Below are positions 20,017-29,553 of a stretch of 64,000 bases of DNA, piece by piece (position 1 is the first letter of the stretch; every line of letters begins with the position of its first letter). The notes below the pieces were generated by a model, which was not told the DNA's origin, made no database searches, and was given only the letters and a program-made list of their open reading frames with translations. The DNA is from Marinobacter sp. LV10R510-11A (lineage in GTDB: Bacteria; Pseudomonadota; Gammaproteobacteria; Pseudomonadales; Oleiphilaceae): NCBI RefSeq assembly GCF_900215155.1, contig NZ_LT907980.1, forward strand, positions 3,658,001 to 3,722,000, given 5' to 3'. Made by a program: the position numbers and the translations under genes.

Positions 20017-21336
20017 ATGTCATCTATTATACCCGTCAAGGAATTCGCCGAGCGCCGTCGCAAGCTGATGGAACGCATGGCGCCAGACAGTATTGCCATT
20101 ATACCGGCTGCGCCGGAGCGTGTTCGCAACCGGGATGTGCTGCACCCATTTCGCCAAGACAGTGATTTTCAGTACCTGACCGGCTTCGGTGAACCCGAAG
20201 CGGTACTGGCGCTGATTCCCGGCCGTGAACACGGTGAATCTGTGCTGTTTTGCAAAGAGAAAAACCCCCAGAAAGAACTCTGGGATGGCTTTTTGGTAGG
20301 CCCCGAGGGCGCGATTGAGCGCTACGGCTTGGATGATGCCTTCCCAGTTGTAGATATCGACGACATTCTGCCCGGCATGATCGAAGGTCGCAGCCGGGTA
20401 TATTACCCACTGGGTAAAGATCAGGGTTTCGATACCCGAGTAATGGACTGGGTTAAGGTTATCCGTAGCAAGGTCAAAAGCGGAGCACACCCGCCGGGTG
20501 AATTCGTGTCGCTGGAGCACCTTCTGCACGATCTTCGGCTTTACAAAAGCGCCAGCGAGATAAAAGCCATGGCCCGGGCCGGCGAAATCAGCGCCGAAGC
20601 CCACTGCCGTGCTATGAAGCGGGCCCGAAAGGGCGGCAATGAATACAACCTTGAAGCTAAGCTGATCCATACGTTTATGGATCATGGATCCCGTTCTACG
20701 GCGTATCCATCTATTGTTGGCGGCGGCGCCAATGGTTGTATTTTGCATTACATCGAGAACTCAGCGCCCCTGAAAGAGGGCGACCTAGTGCTGATTGATG
20801 CAGGGTGCGAGGTGGAGTGCTATGCCTCCGATATTACTCGAACCTTCCCGGTTAGCGGCACGTTCAGCCCTGAACAGCGGGCGGTTTATCAGGTGGTGCT
20901 AGATGCTCAGTACGCAGCTATTGAAGCCGTTCGACCGGGTAATCACTGGGATCATCCGCACCAGGCGGCGTTGAAAGTGCTGGTTGGCGGGTTGATCGAT
21001 CTTGGTATTTTGTCAGGCACGGTAGGCGACGCCATTGCCAGCGAAGCCTTCAAACCCTTCTTTATGCACCGCACCGGCCACTGGCTAGGCTTGGATGTGC
21101 ACGATGTAGGCGACTATAAGGTTGGCGACGCGTGGCGGCTGCTTGAGCCAGGCATGGCGCTTACGGTTGAGCCCGGTTTGTATATCTCACCGAATAATAC
21201 CGACGTGGATGAAAAGTGGCGGGGTATCGGCATTCGTATCGAAGACGACGTAGTGGTCACCAAAGAGGGTTGCCGCGTGCTGACGAATGGCGTGCCGAAA
21301 ACCATTGAAGAGATCGAAGCACTGATGGCGGAATGA
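20017..21336 (+). CDS. pepP: Xaa-Pro aminopeptidase
   Basis: PepP removes N-terminal residues that precede proline. About 439 residues, close to E. coli PepP (441). The N-terminal domain has RNRDVLHPFRQDSDFQYLTG; the pita-bread catalytic domain supplies metal ligands in LIDAGCEVECYASDITRTFP, HRTGHWLGLDVHD, LTVEPGLYI and GIGIRIEDDV. The start at 20017 follows GGGAG; an ATG at 19993 is possible. It is followed after four bases by ubiH, the usual pepP-ubiH-ubiI operon. Confidence 0.96.
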   Translation: MSSIIPVKEFAERRRKLMERMAPDSIAIIPAAPERVRNRDVLHPFRQDSDFQYLTGFGEPEAVLALIPGREHGESVLFCKEKNPQKELWDGFLVGPEGAIERYGLDDAFPVVDIDDILPGMIEGRSRVYYPLGKDQGFDTRVMDWVKVIRSKVKSGAHPPGEFVSLEHLLHDLRLYKSASEIKAMARAGEISAEAHCRAMKRARKGGNEYNLEAKLIHTFMDHGSRSTAYPSIVGGGANGCILHYIENSAPLKEGDLVLIDAGCEVECYASDITRTFPVSGTFSPEQRAVYQVVLDAQYAAIEAVRPGNHWDHPHQAALKVLVGGLIDLGILSGTVGDAIASEAFKPFFMHRTGHWLGLDVHDVGDYKVGDAWRLLEPGMALTVEPGLYISPNNTDVDEKWRGIGIRIEDDVVVTKEGCRVLTNGVPKTIEEIEALMAE

Positions 21337-21340
21337 GCCT

Positions 21341-22606
21341 GTGAAAAACTCCGATACCGATGTGATCATTGCCGGCGGCGGGTTGGCAGGTGCGACGCTG
21401 GCGCTGACCCTTGCGAGAGTTGCGCCAAACCTGAGAGTGACCGTGGTTGAGGCGTTCCCGCTGTCTGCGGATGCCTTGCCTGATTCTTATCAGCCCAGCT
21501 ATGACGCTCGCTCCACCGCCTTGGCTTGGGGTTCGCGGCTGATTTTTGAAGAGCTCGGGCTGTGGTCGCGGTTATCGGAACATGCAACGCCCATTCAACA
21601 GATTCACGTGTCCGACCGGGGCCATTTCGGCGCCACCCGTCTGAATGCCAAAGAGTACGAGCAGCAAGCCCTGGGCTATGTGGTAGATAACCGTTGGATG
21701 GGGCTGTGCCTGATGCGGGAGTTGCTCCAAACGAACACTCAATGGCAAGCGCCGGCTGAGGTCGTAGACATGACGCCGTCTGAGCAAGGCGTAAGCGTCA
21801 CCCTGAAAAGCGGCGATGACACCAGCACCGTAACGGCGCAATGCCTGATCGTTGCAGATGGAGGCCGTTCTGGGCTGCGGGAAAAACTCGGTTTTCAAGC
21901 CAGCCATCATGGCTACAATCAGAACGCCCTGATTGCCAACATAACGACCAGCGACAGCCATCAGTTTGTGGCGTATGAGCGTTTTACCGACGCTGGCCCC
22001 ATGGCGCTGCTACCTCACGGCTCGCCCTCCCGCGCGGGTCATCAATCTGCATTGGTGTGGACGCTGAGCGATAATGAGCTTGCAGACGTTCTGGCCATGT
22101 CTGAGAGCGATAAGTGCCAGCGGCTTCAGGAACGGTTCGGTTGGCGCCTGGGTCGGTTTACCCGAATGGGCGAGTGCAACCATTACCCGCTAACACTGAC
22201 CACGGTTGGTGAACCTATAAGGCCGGGCGTAGCACTCGTGGGCAACGCTGCGCACGCGTTGCATCCGGTAGCAGGGCAGGGCTTCAACTTGGCCTTGCGG
22301 GGCCTGATGACGCTGGCGGAACAGTTCCGGCTGGCCGCTGAACAAGGTCGGCCACCGGGTGATTTTCAAATTCTGCGCCGCTACCACGAGTTGCACCGCC
22401 CAGACTGGCAACAAACCGTGCAGTTTTCAGACTCACTGATCCGTATTTTTGGTCAATCCTTGGCGCCAATCGCAGCGGTGCGGGACGCCGGACTGATAGG
22501 TTTGGATTTGTTGCCGGGAGCCAAGCGCCTGTTTGCGCGCAAAGCCATGGGTACCGGCGGGCGCCGAGCTGTTATCAATGGGCCAGCGGCGAGCGATAAG
22601 AAATGA
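21341..22606 (+). CDS. ubiH: 2-octaprenyl-6-methoxyphenyl hydroxylase
   Basis: UbiH is a flavin monooxygenase of ubiquinone synthesis. The 421-residue protein begins at a GTG four bases after pepP and shows the dinucleotide-binding IIAGGGLAGATLALTLA, the DG motif in LIVADGGRSGLREKLG, and the second FAD motif GNAAHALHPVAGQGFNLALR. Assigned as UbiH rather than UbiI by order behind pepP. Its 3' end overlaps ubiI by four bases (ATGA). Confidence 0.92.
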   Translation: MKNSDTDVIIAGGGLAGATLALTLARVAPNLRVTVVEAFPLSADALPDSYQPSYDARSTALAWGSRLIFEELGLWSRLSEHATPIQQIHVSDRGHFGATRLNAKEYEQQALGYVVDNRWMGLCLMRELLQTNTQWQAPAEVVDMTPSEQGVSVTLKSGDDTSTVTAQCLIVADGGRSGLREKLGFQASHHGYNQNALIANITTSDSHQFVAYERFTDAGPMALLPHGSPSRAGHQSALVWTLSDNELADVLAMSESDKCQRLQERFGWRLGRFTRMGECNHYPLTLTTVGEPIRPGVALVGNAAHALHPVAGQGFNLALRGLMTLAEQFRLAAEQGRPPGDFQILRRYHELHRPDWQQTVQFSDSLIRIFGQSLAPIAAVRDAGLIGLDLLPGAKRLFARKAMGTGGRRAVINGPAASDKK

Positions 22607-23826
22607 GTGATACCAAAGAGTTCGACATCCTTGTAGTGGGCGGCGGCATGACCGGCACCGCACTAGCACTTGGTCTATCTCAGCAGGGTTGGAAAACGGG
22701 CTTGGTCGAAGGCGGTGAACGCGCCGCATTGTTGCAAGCCCCGGCACCTGTTGAAGACGTATCGGATTTTGAACCCAGGGTTAGCGCGATTTCCATGGCC
22801 AGCCAGCAATTGCTGGAGTCGCTAGGAGCTTGGAAGGGTGTTGTAGCTGGGCGCCATTGTCCTTACCAGGGCATGACTGTGTGGGATGGCGAAGGTACCG
22901 GGCGTATCCATTTTGAAGCCGCCGAATTGCAAGCCCGCGCCCTGGGAACAATTGTCGAGAACCGCAGTTTGGTTAGGGCTCTGTTTGAGGCTGTGGAAAC
23001 CAGTGCCGTTGAATTGGTTGATGGCGTACAGGTAACTGGTTGTCGGTTGGATGGTGATCAGCGTGGCATTGAGCTTGCGGATGGCAGCAAATTGAGCGCC
23101 CGGCTTGTGGTCGCGGCCGATGGTGCTAACTCCCGCATGCGCCAGTGGGTTGGGCTGCCTACCCGTGAATGGGATTATGACCAGCAAGCTATTGTGTGCA
23201 CCGTGCGCACGGCTCAGAACCACAGATATACGGCCTGGCAACGGTTTTCCCAAACCGGGCCGCTGGCGTTTTTGCCATTGGCGACGGAAAGCGGCGATGA
23301 GCATTTCTGCTCCATCGTCTGGTCACAGGATATCGAAGAAGCCCGGCGCCTGATGGCGCTGGATGATGCAGCCTTTACCGCTGAGCTTGAGTGGGCGATC
23401 GAGCGAGAGCTCGGTGCCGTTGAGGCTGTCTCCCAGCGCTTTGCTTTCCCGCTCCGCCAACGCCACGCAAAAGACTATATCGCGCCTGGTTTTGCTCTGG
23501 TGGGCGATGCCGCTCATACCATTCACCCGCTTGCGGGCCAGGGCGCCAACCTAGGGTATGGCGATGTACGGGTGTTGTTGGAGGAGTTGTCCAAGGCCAG
23601 AAGTACCGGTTTAAGCCCTGCTCACGAACTGGTGCTGGCACGCTATCAGCGTCGTCGCAAGGGTGAGAACCTGGCCATGATGGCAGCCATGGAAGGGTTC
23701 AAACAGCTATTTGGCCGTGATGAGTTGCCACTGAGGTGGCTAAGAAACACGGGTATGCGCTGGCTTGATGGGCTTGGCCCGGTAAAAAATCGTATCGCAG
23801 CAGAGGCGATGGGCCTTATTATCTAA
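22603..23826 (+). CDS. ubiI: UbiH/UbiI-family FAD-dependent hydroxylase (UbiI/VisC-like)
   Basis: A second flavin hydroxylase of the same family, 407 residues, with ILVVGGGMTGTALALGLSQQ, VVAADGANSRMRQWVGL and GDAAHTIHPLAGQGANLGYGD. UbiI hydroxylates C5 of the ubiquinone ring in aerobic growth. It starts within the ubiH stop, so the two are coupled. The exact ring position oxidised is inferred from gene order. Confidence 0.9.
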   Translation: MSDTKEFDILVVGGGMTGTALALGLSQQGWKTGLVEGGERAALLQAPAPVEDVSDFEPRVSAISMASQQLLESLGAWKGVVAGRHCPYQGMTVWDGEGTGRIHFEAAELQARALGTIVENRSLVRALFEAVETSAVELVDGVQVTGCRLDGDQRGIELADGSKLSARLVVAADGANSRMRQWVGLPTREWDYDQQAIVCTVRTAQNHRYTAWQRFSQTGPLAFLPLATESGDEHFCSIVWSQDIEEARRLMALDDAAFTAELEWAIERELGAVEAVSQRFAFPLRQRHAKDYIAPGFALVGDAAHTIHPLAGQGANLGYGDVRVLLEELSKARSTGLSPAHELVLARYQRRRKGENLAMMAAMEGFKQLFGRDELPLRWLRNTGMRWLDGLGPVKNRIAAEAMGLII

Positions 23827-23855
23827 ATAACCCCGCTCAAACAGGATCTGCACTT

Positions 23856-24776
23856 ATGGCAGGAGCAAACTTACTCGCCCTCATCGATGATATAGCCACG
23901 ATCCTTGATGATGTCTCGCTGATGACGAAAGCGGCTACCAAGAAAACCGCAGGCGTGCTGGGTGACGATCTTGCTCTGAACGCGCAACAGGTCACCGGTG
24001 TAAAGCCAGCGCGAGAATTGCCTGTGGTTTGGGCGGTGGCGAAAGGCTCGCTGGTTAACAAGGCAATTCTGGTACCCGGCGCTGTCGCAATCAGCTTTTT
24101 TGTACCCTGGCTGGTCACGCCGTTGTTGATGCTTGGTGGTGCTTATCTATGCTTTGAAGGGGCTGAAAAGCTGGCCCATAAATTCCTGCACGCAAAGGAA
24201 GATGAACAGCATAAAGATGAGCTGCGCGAAGCCCTGAAACAGCCAGATGTTGACGTGAAGACGCTGGAAAAACGCAAGATCAAAGGCGCTATCCGAACGG
24301 ATTTCATTCTTTCTGCAGAGATTATCGCCATCACCCTTGGTGTGGTAGCGGGTACGGGCATAGGCATGCAGTTTGCGGTGCTGTCGGTGGTCGCGGTCAT
24401 GATCACAGTCGGCGTTTACGGGTTGGTTGCGGGCATCGTAAAGCTGGATGATGGCGGCCTGTACCTGACCCAGCAGGACAGTAAACTTGCGCAAAAAATA
24501 GGGCGGGGCATTCTGTGGCTGGCGCCTTATATGATGAAGACGTTATCCATTCTGGGCACCATTGCCATGTTCCTGGTAGGTGGTGGCATTTTGGTGCACG
24601 GGATACCGCTGGTTTATAACGCCATCGAACACTTCGCTATGGATTTTGGCGGCCTGTCGACCACACTGATCCCCATGTTGGCCAATGGCTTGATCGGCTT
24701 GCTGGCGGGTGCGTTGCTGGTGGCGGTGATTACACCTTTGCTTCGGATGTGGGAAGCCAGATCAGAAGCTTCTTAA
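23856..24776 (+). CDS. DUF808 family inner-membrane protein (YedI-like)
   Basis: A 306-residue membrane protein of the DUF808 family. It begins MAGANLLALIDDIATILDDV, followed by VMTKAATKKTAGVLGDDLAL-like residues typical of the family, and has several hydrophobic segments (around residues 70-95, 150-195, 225-260, 275-300). No function is established. It is the last gene of the pepP-ubi run and converges on rsmE with 17 bases between stops and no clear terminator. Confidence 0.88.
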   Translation: MAGANLLALIDDIATILDDVSLMTKAATKKTAGVLGDDLALNAQQVTGVKPARELPVVWAVAKGSLVNKAILVPGAVAISFFVPWLVTPLLMLGGAYLCFEGAEKLAHKFLHAKEDEQHKDELREALKQPDVDVKTLEKRKIKGAIRTDFILSAEIIAITLGVVAGTGIGMQFAVLSVVAVMITVGVYGLVAGIVKLDDGGLYLTQQDSKLAQKIGRGILWLAPYMMKTLSILGTIAMFLVGGGILVHGIPLVYNAIEHFAMDFGGLSTTLIPMLANGLIGLLAGALLVAVITPLLRMWEARSEAS

Positions 24777-24793
24777 TTCAGAGACTTCTTAAA

Positions 24794-25513
24794 TCAAAGG
24801 CAGGCATCAAACAGTCGGCTGACAAGAACTGGAACGGCTGTTTCGACCCGTAGAATGCGTGGCCCCAAGTGAACGCTCTGGCAACCAGCGTCTTTCAGTT
24901 TACCCACTTCGTAGGGCGTGAAACCGCCTTCTGGGCCAATACAAAGCGCTGCAGCGCGGTTCAAGTGAGTAGGGCAGACCGTAGAGGTTCCCGGGTGGGC
25001 AACCAGAGCTTGCTTGTTTTTTAATAGGGCAGGTAGCTCATCTTCCACGAAGGGTTTGAATAGCTTGCGGATGTGTACGCGTGGCATGCCCGTATCTTTT
25101 GCCTGCTCAAGCCCAAGAGTCAGGTTTTCGCGTAGGTTTTCATCCGAAAGCAAAGGCGTTTGCCAGAAGCTTTTTTCCACCTTATAGCTGTTGATCAGCC
25201 AGATATCCTTGACGCCCATCGTCGCGCTGGTTTGTAGAATGCGGCGGAACATCTTAGGTCTGGGCATGGCGAGAATAAGCGTAAGAGGCAGCGGAGCCGG
25301 TGGCTGCTGATCCAGTACAACAACCAGTTCGACCTCAGAATCGGTGAGCTCAACCACGTTTCCCAGCCCCATCAGGCCGTTTACTCGCCCAACAGGCAGC
25401 TGATCCCCTACGGAGGTGCCAAGCACAGATTTAATGTGCTCTAGCCGTCGGCCTCGCAGCACCACACGATTAGGTGCCACAAAGTCTTCATCGAACAGTA
25501 AGGCTAGATTCAT
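24794..25513 (-). CDS. rsmE: 16S rRNA m3U1498 methyltransferase
   Basis: RsmE is a SPOUT-fold enzyme that methylates N3 of U1498 in 16S rRNA. The 239 residues show the N-terminal PUA-like part (NRVVLRGRRLEHIKSVL), LAMPRPKMFRRILQTSATMGV, and the knot region CIGPEGGFTPYEV with LGPRILRVETAV. Its start overlaps the tatC stop by four bases, so it is the last gene of the his-tat operon. Confidence 0.95.
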   Translation of the reverse strand: MNLALLFDEDFVAPNRVVLRGRRLEHIKSVLGTSVGDQLPVGRVNGLMGLGNVVELTDSEVELVVVLDQQPPAPLPLTLILAMPRPKMFRRILQTSATMGVKDIWLINSYKVEKSFWQTPLLSDENLRENLTLGLEQAKDTGMPRVHIRKLFKPFVEDELPALLKNKQALVAHPGTSTVCPTHLNRAAALCIGPEGGFTPYEVGKLKDAGCQSVHLGPRILRVETAVPVLVSRLFDACL

Positions 25514-26310
25514 TCAGCTGGTGACTCATCTGCGTCTGGGTCAGCTACTTCACGCTTTGCCAGCCGGCCAAACAGAATGCCCAGCTCGAACAAAATCCAC
25601 ATGGGTACAGCCAGAAGCGTCTGCGAGATAATGTCTGGCGGTGTCAGCATCATGCCGATAACGAAGCAGCCGACCACCACGTAAGGGCGTTTAGCTGCCA
25701 GGTCCGCCGGTGTTGTTACGCCACTGAGGATTAGCAGAATGGTGGCAATGGGAATCTCAAAGGCTATCCCGAAGGCAAAAAACATCTTCAGCACGAAATT
25801 CAGGTAGCTGCTGATATCCGGTAGTTCAACAATACCTTCCGGGCCTATGGCCGTAAAAAAGCCGAACACCAAGGGGAACACCACGTAGTACGCAAACGCG
25901 GCGCCCAGATAGAACAGAAGAACGGAGGTAAACAGCAGCGGGAACGCTAGGCGCTTTTCATGGGCATAAAGCCCCGGCGCTATAAAACTCCAGAGCTGGT
26001 AAAGAATAACCGGGATAGCGACAAAGACCGATAAGAACAGTGCCAGTTTCAGGGGCGCGAAAAACGGCGAGGTAATGTCCGTTGCGATCATCATCTGCCC
26101 AATCGGAAGCAGTGACCGAATAGGCTCGGACAGCCAGAGGTACAGCTCGTTGGCAAAGGGGTAGATAGCCGCAAAACAGATAACGACGGCCAGAACCATT
26201 TTCAGCAAACGGTTGCGAAGTTCCAGCAGGTGTTCAACTAAAGGCATCTCCGGCTGTGCGGAAGAATTACTCTGGTGCTCTGTGCTGTTACCGTCTGGTT
26301 TTGCATTCAT
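25510..26310 (-). CDS. tatC: twin-arginine translocase subunit TatC
   Basis: TatC is the signal-peptide receptor of the Tat pathway, which exports folded proteins. The 266-residue protein starts with a hydrophilic region, then MPLVEHLLELRNRLLKMVLA, and has six transmembrane helices; conserved pieces are PILYQLWSFIAPGLYAHEK and FAFGIAFEIPI. It overlaps tatB by four bases upstream and rsmE by four downstream. Confidence 0.97.
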   Translation of the reverse strand: MNAKPDGNSTEHQSNSSAQPEMPLVEHLLELRNRLLKMVLAVVICFAAIYPFANELYLWLSEPIRSLLPIGQMMIATDITSPFFAPLKLALFLSVFVAIPVILYQLWSFIAPGLYAHEKRLAFPLLFTSVLLFYLGAAFAYYVVFPLVFGFFTAIGPEGIVELPDISSYLNFVLKMFFAFGIAFEIPIATILLILSGVTTPADLAAKRPYVVVGCFVIGMMLTPPDIISQTLLAVPMWILFELGILFGRLAKREVADPDADESPAE

Positions 26311-26729
26311 GAAGGCTTATCCGACGGTGTTTGCGTGGTATCCGGCTGATCCGTCTTGTTCTCTTGGGGGTCTTTTTTCGGATCACTTTGTGGGCTCTGA
26401 TCTGCCACCGCTTGCTTGTCGGCAGCCTTTTTCCCGATTGGCTTGTCCGACATAATCATGTGCTCGTATTGCTTGGCCTCGTCGAGAGCGCCACGCACGG
26501 TTTTTTGCACGTCTTCCAAACCCACATCGCCGGCTTCGCGTAGCTCTTTCCTGAGCTCATCGGCTTTTAGCTGGCGGTCGAGTTCCGAGGTGAACTGGCT
26601 GACCATGCGGCGCGCACCGCCAATCCAGCGCCCGGCCGCTCGGGCGGCCGTAGGCAGCCGTTCGGGGCCAAGCACCAACAGAGCGATAACGCCGCAGATC
26701 AGCAGCTCAAGAAAGCCGATATCAAACAT
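26307..26729 (-). CDS. tatB: Sec-independent protein translocase TatB
   Basis: TatB helps TatC recognise substrates. The 140-residue protein has one N-terminal helix (MFDIGFLELLICGVIALLVL) with the typical Gly-Pro hinge (GPERLP), an amphipathic helix, and a long polar C-terminal tail. It lies between tatA (11 bases) and tatC (overlapping). Confidence 0.96.
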   Translation of the reverse strand: MFDIGFLELLICGVIALLVLGPERLPTAARAAGRWIGGARRMVSQFTSELDRQLKADELRKELREAGDVGLEDVQKTVRGALDEAKQYEHMIMSDKPIGKKAADKQAVADQSPQSDPKKDPQENKTDQPDTTQTPSDKPS

Positions 26730-26740
26730 TCTGCCGGGTC

Positions 26741-26974
26741 TCAGCTATTGGATTTTTCCTTGGGCTTCTCTTCAGTCGCCTGCTGGGTCTGTGCGTCGGC
26801 TTCACCTTCCAGAGAATCGGGGTCTTCGGTTTTGCTATCGTTATCACTCATGGATTTTTTGAAGCCACGAATGGCGCCACCAAGATCACCGCCAATGTTG
26901 CGCAGTTTTTTGGTTCCGAACAACAAAATCACAATGCCCAGTACAATAAGAAGTTGCCAGATACTGATGCCCAT
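26741..26974 (-). CDS. tatA: Sec-independent protein translocase TatA
   Basis: TatA forms the pore-like assembly of the Tat pathway. The 77-residue protein starts [20 protein letters not shown], then [20 protein letters not shown]. The ATG at 26974 has GAGGA upstream; the much longer frame upstream is spurious. Three-gene tatABC order is complete. Confidence 0.97.
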   Translation of the reverse strand: MGISIWQLLIVLGIVILLFGTKKLRNIGGDLGGAIRGFKKSMSDNDSKTEDPDSLEGEADAQTQQATEEKPKEKSNS

Positions 26975-27065
26975 TACGGGGTCCTCGTTTTTGATGTTTC
27001 TATTCGCTGGTATTGTACGCCACCCAAGCAGGTTGGCGGAAACCCCCGTAAGGGGTATTGCCAGC

Positions 27066-27395
27066 TCACTCGCTACGGGATGCCTTTTCTTCCAGCCCCG
27101 AAAGATCAAACCGGTTAGATAGCTCGTCCAGAATATCCTTCGAGCTAAGCCCAAGGCTGGAGAGCATAACCAAACTGTGAAACCAGAGATCCGCTGTTTC
27201 GCTGACTACCGCCCGAGTTTCTCCCGAGTGCTCGGCATCTTTGGCGGCCAGCAGCGTCTCAGTACACTCCTCACCCACCTTTTCCAGAATTTTGTTCAAG
27301 CCTTTGGCATGAAGGCTGGCGACGTAGGATTTCTCCGGGTCGGCTGATTTACGGGCTTCCAGAACCCGAGTGAGGTTTTCCAGAACATCACTCAC
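27066..27395 (-). CDS. hisE: phosphoribosyl-ATP diphosphatase
   Basis: HisE splits PPi from phosphoribosyl-ATP, step two of histidine synthesis. The 109-residue all-helical protein shows [28 protein letters not shown] and [13 protein letters not shown], the MazG-like acid and Asp motifs. The GTG at 27395 is chosen because AGGAG lies eight bases before it; a GTG at 27404 directly abuts that site. It sits just behind hisI. Confidence 0.95.
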   Translation of the reverse strand: MSDVLENLTRVLEARKSADPEKSYVASLHAKGLNKILEKVGEECTETLLAAKDAEHSGETRAVVSETADLWFHSLVMLSSLGLSSKDILDELSNRFDLSGLEEKASRSE

Positions 27396-27407
27396 TGCAC
27401 ACACTCC

Positions 27408-27824
27408 TCATTTGGTGCCATAAATGGCATCCGGATCTTTAATAACGGGGTCAACGCTAGCCCACTGGCCGTCTTTCAGGGAGCGATAAAAACAGCTACG
27501 CCGACCGGTGTGGCAGGCTATGCCGCCTTTTTGCTCCACCTTCAGTAATATCACATCCTCGTCACAATCGAGGCGAATATCCGTAATGACCTGTTGATGC
27601 CCAGAAGACTCACCCTTGCGCCACAGTTTGCTCCGTGAACGAGACCAGTAAACCGCCTGGCCTTCTTCGGCTGTTAATCGCAGCGATTCCCGATTCATCC
27701 AGGCCATCATCAGTATATCGCCGTTGGCGGCATCTTGGGCGATAGCAGGAACCAGGCCATCGGCCGTCCAACGAATGGCTTCAAGCCAATCGAGGTTGTC
27801 TAGATTACCAGAGAAGTCTTTCAT
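27408..27824 (-). CDS. hisI: phosphoribosyl-AMP cyclohydrolase
   Basis: HisI opens the adenine ring of phosphoribosyl-AMP, step three of histidine synthesis. About 138 residues with [30 protein letters not shown], the metal-binding [15 protein letters not shown] and [12 protein letters not shown] (Cys ligands). The ATG at 27824 fits homologues better than the frame start at 27875. hisI-hisE-tatABC-rsmE form one minus-strand unit. Confidence 0.96.
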   Translation of the reverse strand: MKDFSGNLDNLDWLEAIRWTADGLVPAIAQDAANGDILMMAWMNRESLRLTAEEGQAVYWSRSRSKLWRKGESSGHQQVITDIRLDCDEDVILLKVEQKGGIACHTGRRSCFYRSLKDGQWASVDPVIKDPDAIYGTK

Positions 27825-27911
27825 TTCAGTGAATCCTGAGTGCTTGAGCTCTAGAAATTGCCGGCGAACGAACAACAGTGCGAAACGGGCGGTATTCTAA
27901 ACCATCTGAGC

Positions 27912-28364
27912 CTAACCGGAATGACTGCTTTCTGCAGCTTGATACTGAGCCAGAGCACGTCGGGCGGAGTCTGGTAACGGAGTAGATTTTTGCGTACTGT
28001 CGTCAACACAAACAATCACCGTTTCCGCCGTTGCACAGCAAATACCGTTCTGAAAAAGACCCTGATATAACTGCATGGAACTGTTGCCAATGCGCGCAAC
28101 GGCTGTCCCAATATCTACAGTGCCTGGCCAATGAATTTCTGTGCGCAACTGAAGGCTGAGATTGGCAATCACAAAGGATTTGCCGGGGGAGACGAGAGGG
28201 GCCTGCGGATTATAAATTAGTTCGACTCGGCCGGTTTCGATAAGTGTTGAAAATACTGCGTTGTTTACATGGCCCTGTCGGTCCGTATCTGCGAAGCGCA
28301 GCTTGTCATAAGCCCGGGCAAGAAACTGTTCTAGTGTCCAGTCTTTAGTTACGTCAGTTGTCAT
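27912..28364 (-). CDS. hotdog-fold acyl-CoA thioesterase (4HBT family)
   Basis: A 150-residue hotdog-fold thioesterase. The motif YDKLRFADTDRQGHVNNAVF holds the catalytic Asp and follows the YbgC/4-hydroxybenzoyl-CoA thioesterase pattern. It should hydrolyse an acyl- or aroyl-CoA in the cytosol; the substrate is not readable. It stands between hisI and the start of the accessory region. Confidence 0.88.
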   Translation of the reverse strand: MTTDVTKDWTLEQFLARAYDKLRFADTDRQGHVNNAVFSTLIETGRVELIYNPQAPLVSPGKSFVIANLSLQLRTEIHWPGTVDIGTAVARIGNSSMQLYQGLFQNGICCATAETVIVCVDDSTQKSTPLPDSARRALAQYQAAESSHSG

Positions 28365-28466
28365 TTACGGTCACCTTTCGAATGTAAGTTGGTTGCTGTG
28401 ATACGGCCATACTTTTGTTGGTACGGTCTTCGCCCGCCTAGCCAGTTCCATAAAGAGGCTAATTCA

Positions 28467-28904
28467 GTGAAAGCAGAGAGTTATACCATTTACCCTCTGG
28501 GCCCAAGCGATCTGTTTGCTGCTGCAGAAATTTGTGCACTGGCAATGAACGATAACCCAATTCACGTTCAGGTGTTCGGGTCCTTGCCCGCGCTACGGGA
28601 GCACAGGCTCAGGCGCTTTATCCCGGGGCTAATCGCCTACGTTCATCGCAAAGGCAATCTTTACGGTGCTTTCGCCAAGGGAACCTTGGTTGGCGTGCTA
28701 GGCATGCTACCACCCAAAAACTGTAAACCGTCTCCTCTCGACACACTGCGCCTGATGCCAACACTGCTGACATCTAACAGCCCTGCTGGCACGTTACGCT
28801 TGGCGAAATGGCTCAGTACCTGGGCCAGGATAGACCCAGCCGCGCCCCACTGGCATCTGGGCCCGCTAGCGGTGGCGCCCTCTTGGCAACACCAAGTTGG
28901 GTGA
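28467..28904 (+). pseudogene. GNAT N-acetyltransferase, truncated
   Basis: The GTG at 28467 has AGAGG eight bases before it and begins a GNAT-like sequence (KAESYTIYPLGPSDLFAAAE, then ALAMNDNPIHVQVFG). The frame stops right after WHLGPLAVAPSWQHQ, which is exactly where the acetyl-CoA pyrophosphate loop should follow. The C-terminal third of the fold is missing and the next 190 bases hold no recognisable continuation. I therefore call it a 3'-truncated gene; it marks the edge of the eroded region. Confidence 0.75.
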
Positions 28905-29092
28905 TGATGCGGCCTGCCGACGTATAGCTGGAAGCGAGCGCGGCTAGTAAAAGACACCACAAGGAGTCAGTCGTTACTTTTCGAGGAGGGCGTCGTTGCT
29001 GGCACCTAAGGCAGGGCTCTCGTCGTCGCGGGTCTGTGCATTCACAAAACGAATCGGTGAACGCACAACGGGGCCGCGCGTACTTTGTGTTA

Positions 29093-29553
29093 CTAGGCCA
29101 CGGGCCTGTATCTGCGCGTCAGCAGGCCGAAGCGAGTGGCTGCCCAGCCCAGACGACGGTTAATACTTTTGGTTTTTGGAGCCACGTTAGGCACTTTCAC
29201 GGTGAACCAGCCACGGGTAAGACAGCGCACTAGGCTCATTACAAAGCCGAGCATGAACTGCAGCATCCAGCCGGTTAGGTTCTTGCGGAACGCAACGACA
29301 TCATCGTCGGTGGGTTGCGCCCTGACCGAAGATCATCAGGGTGCGGGTCATGATGTTGGCGCCTTTACCCAGCAGGTTCTCGGGATCGTGCAGGCGTACT
29401 GCCAGGGAAATCAGTTTAGAGACCGGCGTCCAGGGAGTTGGGGATCACCACCATGGAGCTAATTAGGCCGGAGTGGGAGCTGACCTTAGCCATGATGCAA
29501 GACTTGGCCTGGGTGGACATGGAGTTGCCACCGTATTCCTTGCCAATCTGCAT
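29093..29553 (-). pseudogene. fadE: fadE acyl-CoA dehydrogenase, deleted remnant
   Basis: Three pieces match successive parts of the long-chain acyl-CoA dehydrogenase FadE: GKEYGGNSMSTQAKSCIMAK with VVIPNSLDAGL (E. coli KEYGGLEFSAYAQ and VPNSLGPGEL), then RLHDPENLLGKGANIMTRTL with MIFGQGA (E. coli SDPEKLLGG and ANILTRSMMIFGQGA, far apart in the intact protein), then VAFRKNLTGWMLQF to LTRGWFTV in another frame. The pieces are in the right order, so the gene has lost most of its length in several internal deletions and carries frame changes. It is fused at its 5' end to the fadJ remnant. Confidence 0.8.

Noticed and set aside
28905..29092. continuation of the truncated GNAT gene
   Set aside because: All three frames were read for the acetyl-CoA loop and C-terminal strands; none was found.
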